From: Streptomyces kanamyceticus
GTDB lineage: Bacteria; Actinomycetota; Actinomycetes; Streptomycetales; Streptomycetaceae
Direction: 5' to 3'
Assembly: GCF_008704495.1 (NCBI RefSeq)
Contig: NZ_CP023699.1
Location: 3,100,001 to 3,164,000, forward strand
DNA length: 64,000 bases
Numbering within the stretch: the first letter of the stretch is position 1; each line of letters opens with the position of its first letter. Positions 60,601 through 64,000 of this stretch are shown here, piece by piece. A program made the position numbers and the translations under genes. Under the pieces are notes generated by a model. It was given only the letters and a program-made list of their open reading frames with translations, did no database searches and was not told the origin of the DNA.

Positions 60601-60707
60601 AGCGGGGATCCGGTGGCCCGGACGAGTGCTTCGTTCAGTGCGCCCAGTTCGTCGGCCCGGCCGACGAACACCGGGCTGACGGACCTGGTCTCCACAGCGG
60701 CGAGCAT
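57612..60707 (-). CDS. LuxR family regulator with AAA ATPase domain (LAL type)
   Basis: 1031 residues. N-terminal AAA module: SPVFVGRADELGALNEALVRA, Walker A LLLGGEAGVGKTRLVEEF, Walker B TLVLALEDLHWADASTRHLLAYLFRTLRGG. The middle is a long TPR-like helical region (residues about 400-900). C-terminal LuxR helix-turn-helix LTSRERDVLRLVAVGRSNRQIAEELFISPKTASVHVSNILAKLSVTGRGEAAALAHRL. ATP- and ligand-dependent activator, often global or pathway-specific. The ATG at 60705-60707 gives MLAAVETRSVSPVFVGRADEL, near the usual start; an ATG at 60755 in frame is an alternative. Neither has a strong Shine-Dalgarno. Confidence 0.9.
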   Translation of the reverse strand: MLAAVETRSVSPVFVGRADELGALNEALVRATGSPLAPAGAGGSGTGEPQALLLGGEAGVGKTRLVEEFTAAAEERGAVVALGGCVEIGADGLPFAPFSTALRALRRKLPDELAAAAAGQEEELARLLPELGSAAPGGHPGSRSDEQGMARLFELTARLLERLSRDRTLVLALEDLHWADASTRHLLAYLFRTLRGGRLVLLATYRADDIHRRHPLRPLLAELDRLRTVRRIELGRFSKDEVARQMAGILAAEPEQSLVDDIFDRSDGNAFFVEELAVAAHGASCAGLTDSLRDLLLVRVEELPEDTQRVARIVAEGGSTVEYELLAEVAGLAEDDLIQALRAAVGANILLASPDGDGYRFRHSLVREAVSDDLLPGERSRINRRFAQALESDPALVSADQRAARLATYWYYAHDAAKALPAVLSASVEARHRHAYAEQLRLLERAMELWDDAPDAVREGLRPADYVEGYPACGCDPATTPLQYLDLMAEATVAGRLCGERDRALKITKRALRILDGENDPLRSAWFWIARSRLVSTLGRGDGWDEIAKAQELVRGLPPSEVHAEVLVHRASWGMLHDPGAETLAAAERAVEYARMVKADVIELNARLTRGALLVEAGDPEAGLAEMYEIRDRVVREALVTNLSRAHINLPSSLEGVGRSAEAVRVAMEGIEFCRKYGLMDTEGWVWANAAESLISLGRWDEAAEAVTQTQRCVQSSKPRVSASERTARLALFRGDLAAATRHMQTAHQHLGTHDPQPQYLLLLIRIALDIAAGEGRVLDGRAEFERGIATGLPVGTYKYGWPLVLAAATMEADTRGLPVAEPGRPAAVERIRKAAKSLATPIPLWRAYDEWTRAELLRSEGRDAPDDWATVVAALEPMDRPYDLALARLRLAESLLAPQHTDRDRAAQLLRRAGEVAERLGARPLADAVTGLAQRARLPLDRTETAREPAAPADPAEALGLTSRERDVLRLVAVGRSNRQIAEELFISPKTASVHVSNILAKLSVTGRGEAAALAHRLRLFPVESAQSPS

Positions 60708-60772
60708 CGCACAGTGTGCGGACCTTGCGGCACCCGTTGTCCGCTGAGTGATCATCGACACGGTCCGGCCGC

Positions 60773-60964
60773 TCAGGCGGCCCGCGTGAAGCGGGTTCTG
60801 CCGAGCTTTCCGCCGAGCTGCGCGATCACCCGCCCCTCGGCTTCGTCGCGGGCCGATCGGCGGGCGGCGGCGCGGAGCTTGCGGGCCTCGCGGACCAGGC
60901 GGCGGTGTGCGGCCTCCTGGGCCAGCTCGGCGGCGCGCATCTGGTGCATCTCGTAGTCGTACAT
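60773..60964 (-). CDS. Small conserved helical protein, unknown function
   Basis: 63 residues: MYDYEMHQMRAAELAQEAAH, then a basic coiled helix RRLVREARKLRAAARRSARD and a tail ending RTRFTRAA. CAAGGGGTACGAG lies before the ATG at 60962-60964, so the longer open frame to 61054 is not needed. Proteins with the MYxYEMHQxRxAEL start are widespread short proteins in Streptomyces. It precedes the LAL regulator on the same strand. Confidence 0.72.
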   Translation of the reverse strand: MYDYEMHQMRAAELAQEAAHRRLVREARKLRAAARRSARDEAEGRVIAQLGGKLGRTRFTRAA

Positions 60965-61103
60965 CTCGTACCCCTTGGGTTCCGGTGGTTCTCGGTGGTG
61001 TCCATCGCTCTCTGCGATGTCTCCACTCTCGTCTCCCAGGGGGGTCGCTCGCATCGGGCGACTGCCGCATCTCCATGAGGTGGGGGGCCTTAGGTACGAC
61101 GAA

Positions 61104-61137
61104 GGGCGGGGCAGGGTCCTTAGACCCTGTCCCGCCC
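61104..61137. terminator. Terminator hairpin downstream of the acidic membrane protein gene
   Basis: GGGCGGGGCAGGGTC pairs with GACCCTGTCCCGCCC around a CTTA loop (one bulge). It lies 27 nt past the stop codon at 61164. Confidence 0.85.
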
Positions 61138-61163
61138 CTGCCTTACGGCGTGTACGGAATGGC

Positions 61164-61829
61164 TCAGGAGGGCACCGAGGGCAGCCCGAGCAGCAGGTCG
61201 GAGTACTTGGCGATGGCCAGGATCAGCCCGATCACACCGAGCACGAGGCCCGCCCACGCCACGGACTTGATCCACGGCGCCTGCACCTTGCCGGGCGTCC
61301 CGAAGGCGGGCTTGGCCAGCACGACGAAGGCGATGACCAGGGCGCCGAGCGCGAAGATGCCGGCGATCAGCGCGGTGGACTGCCAGGAGTCGCCGTACAG
61401 GGCCTGGAGCTGGTCGGCGACGCCCGCGGACTGCTTCCGCTGCATCTCCAGCTGCCCCATGATGTTCGAGCGCGCCCCGGCGACGGTGCCGAGCCAGCCT
61501 CCGGAGAGGCCGATCACGCCGAGCGCGGCCGCGACGACGGCCGCGGCGCCCTCGCCGACACCGGACGACTTGGCGGTCGCGGTGGACTCGGCCGTGACGT
61601 CGTCCAGGTCGTCCTCGTCGTCCGTGTCGTCCGCGTCGGCCGCCTCATGGGCGTCCGCCTCGGCGGCGTCGGCCTCACCGGCGTCGGCCTTCGTGACATC
61701 GGTCTTCGTGACATCGGCCTTGGCGGCGTCAGCCGTCTCGTCCGTACCGACCGCGTCCTCGGTCGCGGCGGTGTCCTCTGTTCCGGGTGCGTCCTTGGCC
61801 CCGGCCGCCTCATCAGTCTTGGTTCCCAT
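61164..61829 (-). CDS. Acidic-repeat membrane protein, unknown function
   Basis: 221 residues. Residues 1-85 are an acidic, Ala/Asp/Thr/Glu-rich low-complexity region with near repeats (ADVTKTDVTKADAGEADAAEADAHEAADADDTDDEDD). Then VAAALGVIGLSGGWLGTVAG (TM1), a polar loop, IAGIFALGALVIAFVVLA (TM2) and SVAWAGLVLGVIGLILAIAKYSDLL (TM3). The C-terminal part is a short membrane domain seen in many Streptomyces proteins of unknown role. The ATG at 61827-61829 is followed by the acidic region; it is monocistronic or follows the RimJ-like gene by 35 nt. Confidence 0.78.
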   Translation of the reverse strand: MGTKTDEAAGAKDAPGTEDTAATEDAVGTDETADAAKADVTKTDVTKADAGEADAAEADAHEAADADDTDDEDDLDDVTAESTATAKSSGVGEGAAAVVAAALGVIGLSGGWLGTVAGARSNIMGQLEMQRKQSAGVADQLQALYGDSWQSTALIAGIFALGALVIAFVVLAKPAFGTPGKVQAPWIKSVAWAGLVLGVIGLILAIAKYSDLLLGLPSVPS

Positions 61830-61864
61830 GCCCCGCACCGTACGGACGGAGTCTGAGAGCTTTC

Positions 61865-62443
61865 TTAATGAACGGCGGCCCGCGCGGCCCGTTCCTCCCG
61901 CAGCGCCCGCCACTCCGGCGCGAGCACCGCCCACACCTCCATGTCGTGCCGCACGCCCTGCCAGGGGAAGCTCTCCCGCAGCACGCCGTCCAGGGTGAAT
62001 CCGAGCCGCTTGGCCGCCGCCTTGCTGCGGTCGTTGAGGGAGGACACGAGCCACTCCACGCGGTGCATGCCGCGCTCGTCGATCGCCCAGTCGACGAGGA
62101 CCCGCGACGCCTTGTTGATCAGGCCGCGCCCGGCCATCGCCGGCTCCAGCCAGACGGCGAGCTCACAGCCGTCGACGCTCGTGTCGAAGATCCGGAAGGC
62201 GACACCGCCGACGAGCGTGCCGTCGACCCAGATGCCGTAGAAGCTGCCGGTGTCGGCGGCCTTCTTGTCCGCGTATCTCTGGAGGAGCTCGCGCGCGGTC
62301 TCCAGGTCCTTCACGGTCACGGTGAAGGGCACCCACGGCCCCGTGTACTCACGCGCCCTGTCGACGTGCTCCAGGAATTCCTGTGCCTGCCACGGCTCGA
62401 CCGGCCTCAGCTCAGCGCCCTCGCCCAGCGATATCGCGAACAT
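61865..62443 (-). CDS. GNAT acetyltransferase, RimJ/RimL type
   Basis: 192 residues. FAISLGEGAELRPVEPWQAQEFLEHVDRAREYTGPWVPF is the RimJ/RimL N-terminus; CELAVWLEPAMAGRGLINKASRVLVDWAIDERGMHRVEWLVSSLNDRSKAAAKRLGFTLDGVLRES is the acetyl-CoA core. Likely acetylates a protein N-terminus or small amine. GAAGGAG four nt before the ATG fixes the start, which lies inside the 3' end of the MMPL gene (32-nt overlap), so the two are probably coupled. Confidence 0.9.
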   Translation of the reverse strand: MFAISLGEGAELRPVEPWQAQEFLEHVDRAREYTGPWVPFTVTVKDLETARELLQRYADKKAADTGSFYGIWVDGTLVGGVAFRIFDTSVDGCELAVWLEPAMAGRGLINKASRVLVDWAIDERGMHRVEWLVSSLNDRSKAAAKRLGFTLDGVLRESFPWQGVRHDMEVWAVLAPEWRALREERAARAAVH

Positions 62444-64000
62444 CTCGCTCCTTCACCTCACGTGCGTCGTCATGTGCGTCGTCATGTGCGTCGTCATGCA
62501 GGTCCCGCTGTTGCGGGATCCTCGCACGATCACCGCGCGCATTCGAACGACATTCCGGCGGCTCGATGCTGATGCGCGGAAGCAGCCGGTCCAGGCGCTT
62601 GGGCAGCCACCAGTTGGCGCCGCCGAGCAGGTGCATGAGCGCGGGCACGAGCAGTGTCCGCAGGACGAAGGCGTCGAGCGCGACCGCCGCCGCGAGCGCG
62701 ATGCCGAACATCGCGATGACCCGGTCGCCGCTCAGCACGAAGGCGAGGAAGACCGAAATCATGATCACGGCCGCGGAGTTGATGACGCGGCTGGTCTCGG
62801 CGAGACCGACCCGCACGGCCCTGCGGTTGTCACCGGTCTCCAGCCACTCCTCGTACATCCGGCTGACCAGGAAGACCTGGTAGTCCATGGAGAGGCCGAA
62901 GAGCACCGACACCATGATCACGGGCAGGAAGGGTTCGATGGGCCCGGCCCTGCCGAGCCCGAGCAGCTCGCTCCCCCAGCCCCACTGGAAGATCGCGACG
63001 ACGATCCCGAAGGCGGAGGCGACCGCGGCGACGTTCATCGCGGCGGCCTTGAGCGGAATGCCGATCGAGCGGAAGGCCAGCAGGAGCAGTACGCAGCCGA
63101 GCCCGATGACGACGCCCACGAAGAGCGGCAGCTTGCCGACGATGATCTCCGCGAAGTCGTCGTAGCTCGCGGTGACGCCGCCGACCCGCACGTCGAGGGA
63201 GCTGTCCGCGCCCGCCTTCGGCAGCACGTCGCCGCGGAGCCGGTCGACGAGTTCGCTGGTCGCCTCGGACTGCGGGGCCGAGTCGGGCACGACCGTGAGG
63301 AAGGCGGTGCGGCCGCTCTCGTCGTACGTCACCGGGCTCACGGAGGCCACGCCCTGGGTCGACTTCAGGGTGGTGCCGAGGTCGGTGAGCGCGTTGCGGT
63401 CGCCCGCTCCGTAGACCTCGCTGACCAGGGTCAGCGGACCGTTCACGCCGGGACCGAAACCGTCGGCCAAGAGGTCGTACGCCTGTCGGGTGGTGGCCTT
63501 GGCCGGGTTGTTGCCCTGGTCGGAGGTGCCCAGGTGGAGCGCGAAGGTGGGCAGCGCGAGCACGGCCATGACGACGACGGCGATGCCGCCGAGCAGCTTG
63601 GGGTGGCGCTCCACGAAGGCGGCCCAGCGGGCGGCGAAGCCGGTCGGCAGCTCCGGTTCGGGCCCGTGGTCGGCGAGTCCGCGCCGTTCGCGGCGGCTGA
63701 GCGCGCGCGGCCCGATCCAGGACAGGAGGGCGGGCAGCAGGGTCACGGACGCGGCCACGGTGAGGACCACGGTGATCGAGGCGGCGATCGCGACGCCGTT
63801 GAGGAAGCTGAGCCGCAGGATGAGCATGCCGAGCAGGGCGATGCAGACGGTGGCGCCCGCGAAGACCACGGCGCGTCCGGTGGTGGCGACCGCCCGCTCG
63901 GCGGCGACGGGCACGGAAAGGCCGCGTTTGAGGCCCTTGCGGTGTCTGGTCACGATGAACAGGGCGTAGTCGATGCCGACGCCGAGCCCGATCAGAGTGC
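62412..64000 (-). CDS. MMPL family RND-type transporter, 5' end outside window
   Basis: About 530 C-terminal residues are present: IGLGVGIDYALFIVTRHR (first conserved MMPL TM motif, at the window edge), VVFAGATVCIALLGMLILRL, a large periplasmic loop (residues 150-270), LVVVGLGCVLLLLAFRSIGIPLKAAAMN-type helices, LSMDYQVFLVSRMYEEW and ISVFLAFVLSGDRVIAMFGIALAAAVALDAFVLRTLLVPALM. MMPL proteins export lipids or lipophilic metabolites. The tail HDDAHDDAHDDA is encoded by a 12-bp repeat. Confidence 0.92.
   Translation of the reverse strand, partial: TLIGLGVGIDYALFIVTRHRKGLKRGLSVPVAAERAVATTGRAVVFAGATVCIALLGMLILRLSFLNGVAIAASITVVLTVAASVTLLPALLSWIGPRALSRRERRGLADHGPEPELPTGFAARWAAFVERHPKLLGGIAVVVMAVLALPTFALHLGTSDQGNNPAKATTRQAYDLLADGFGPGVNGPLTLVSEVYGAGDRNALTDLGTTLKSTQGVASVSPVTYDESGRTAFLTVVPDSAPQSEATSELVDRLRGDVLPKAGADSSLDVRVGGVTASYDDFAEIIVGKLPLFVGVVIGLGCVLLLLAFRSIGIPLKAAAMNVAAVASAFGIVVAIFQWGWGSELLGLGRAGPIEPFLPVIMVSVLFGLSMDYQVFLVSRMYEEWLETGDNRRAVRVGLAETSRVINSAAVIMISVFLAFVLSGDRVIAMFGIALAAAVALDAFVLRTLLVPALMHLLGGANWWLPKRLDRLLPRISIEPPECRSNARGDRARIPQQRDLHDDAHDDAHDDAREVKERDVRDIAGRGR
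62462..62497. repeat. 12-bp tandem repeat (GTGCGTCGTCAT x3) in the MMPL tail
   Basis: Three perfect units, encoding Asp-Asp-Ala-His repeats on the minus strand. It may vary in copy number without frameshift. Confidence 0.9.

Overview
The window is high-GC actinobacterial chromosome. Third codon positions are almost all G or C, GTG and TTG starts are common, Shine-Dalgarno sites are purine-rich, and secreted proteins often carry Tat-type signals. Gene content and order around ilvB-ilvN-ilvC-serA, leuB, ilvE and cimA are those of a Streptomyces core region. No rRNA, tRNA, CRISPR array, insertion sequence or prophage was seen.

Layout. 1-7.6 kb: 3' part of a secreted family 8 polysaccharide lyase; a four-gene block (ribbon-helix-helix regulator, DUF4097 protein, DrrAB-like ABC exporter); YceI, an FMN reductase and a membrane-anchored protein. 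7.6-14.5 kb: a TPM-domain membrane protein, citramalate synthase cimA behind a probable attenuator, and three tandem paralogous secreted beta-propellers. 14.5-19.8 kb: an operon of fused urease gamma-beta, a divergent urease alpha-like protein, an agmatine deiminase and a TetR regulator, facing a decayed NCS1 permease. 19.9-22.4 kb: ilvE and leuB. 22.5-33.5 kb: a Tat metallophosphoesterase, a LysR/oxidoreductase pair, an AAC(2')-type acetyltransferase, a three-gene phospholipid operon (CDP-alcohol phosphatidyltransferase, CdsA, PlsC fusion), an IYD-like nitroreductase, an OYE/MerR pair and a class A beta-lactamase. 33.5-37.5 kb: proline catabolism genes with a divergent PucR activator. 37.6-44.8 kb: a small secreted SH3-like protein, a replicative-type dnaE, a LysR gene and a TetR/MFS pair. 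44.9-53.7 kb: serA, ilvC, ilvN, ilvB with a leader peptide and attenuator, and a membrane GGDEF-EAL protein. 53.9-64 kb: a D-2-hydroxyacid dehydrogenase, aldo/keto reductase, PQQ-type sugar dehydrogenase lipoprotein, a large LuxR (LAL) regulator, small conserved proteins, a RimJ-like acetyltransferase and the 3' part of an MMPL transporter.

How the genes work together. cimA, leuB, ilvBNC and ilvE cover much of branched-chain amino-acid synthesis. Both ilvB and cimA are preceded by a short ORF rich in Ile/Leu/Val codons and a matching CGAGGGG-type terminator, which points to shared attenuation control. Proline dehydrogenase and P5C dehydrogenase turn proline into glutamate. The PlsC, CdsA and CDP-alcohol phosphatidyltransferase genes encode three successive steps of phospholipid synthesis in one overlapping operon.

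The least explained features are: an array of TGGCRCCA motifs about 11 bp apart next to the ribbon-helix-helix gene; six copies of a 13-bp direct repeat in the TetR/MFS promoter; a urease-like operon with a substituted active-site flap and no accessory genes; a perfect 19-bp palindrome between dnaE and a LysR gene; and dispersed repeats that have become coding sequence at the start of the plsC-like gene.
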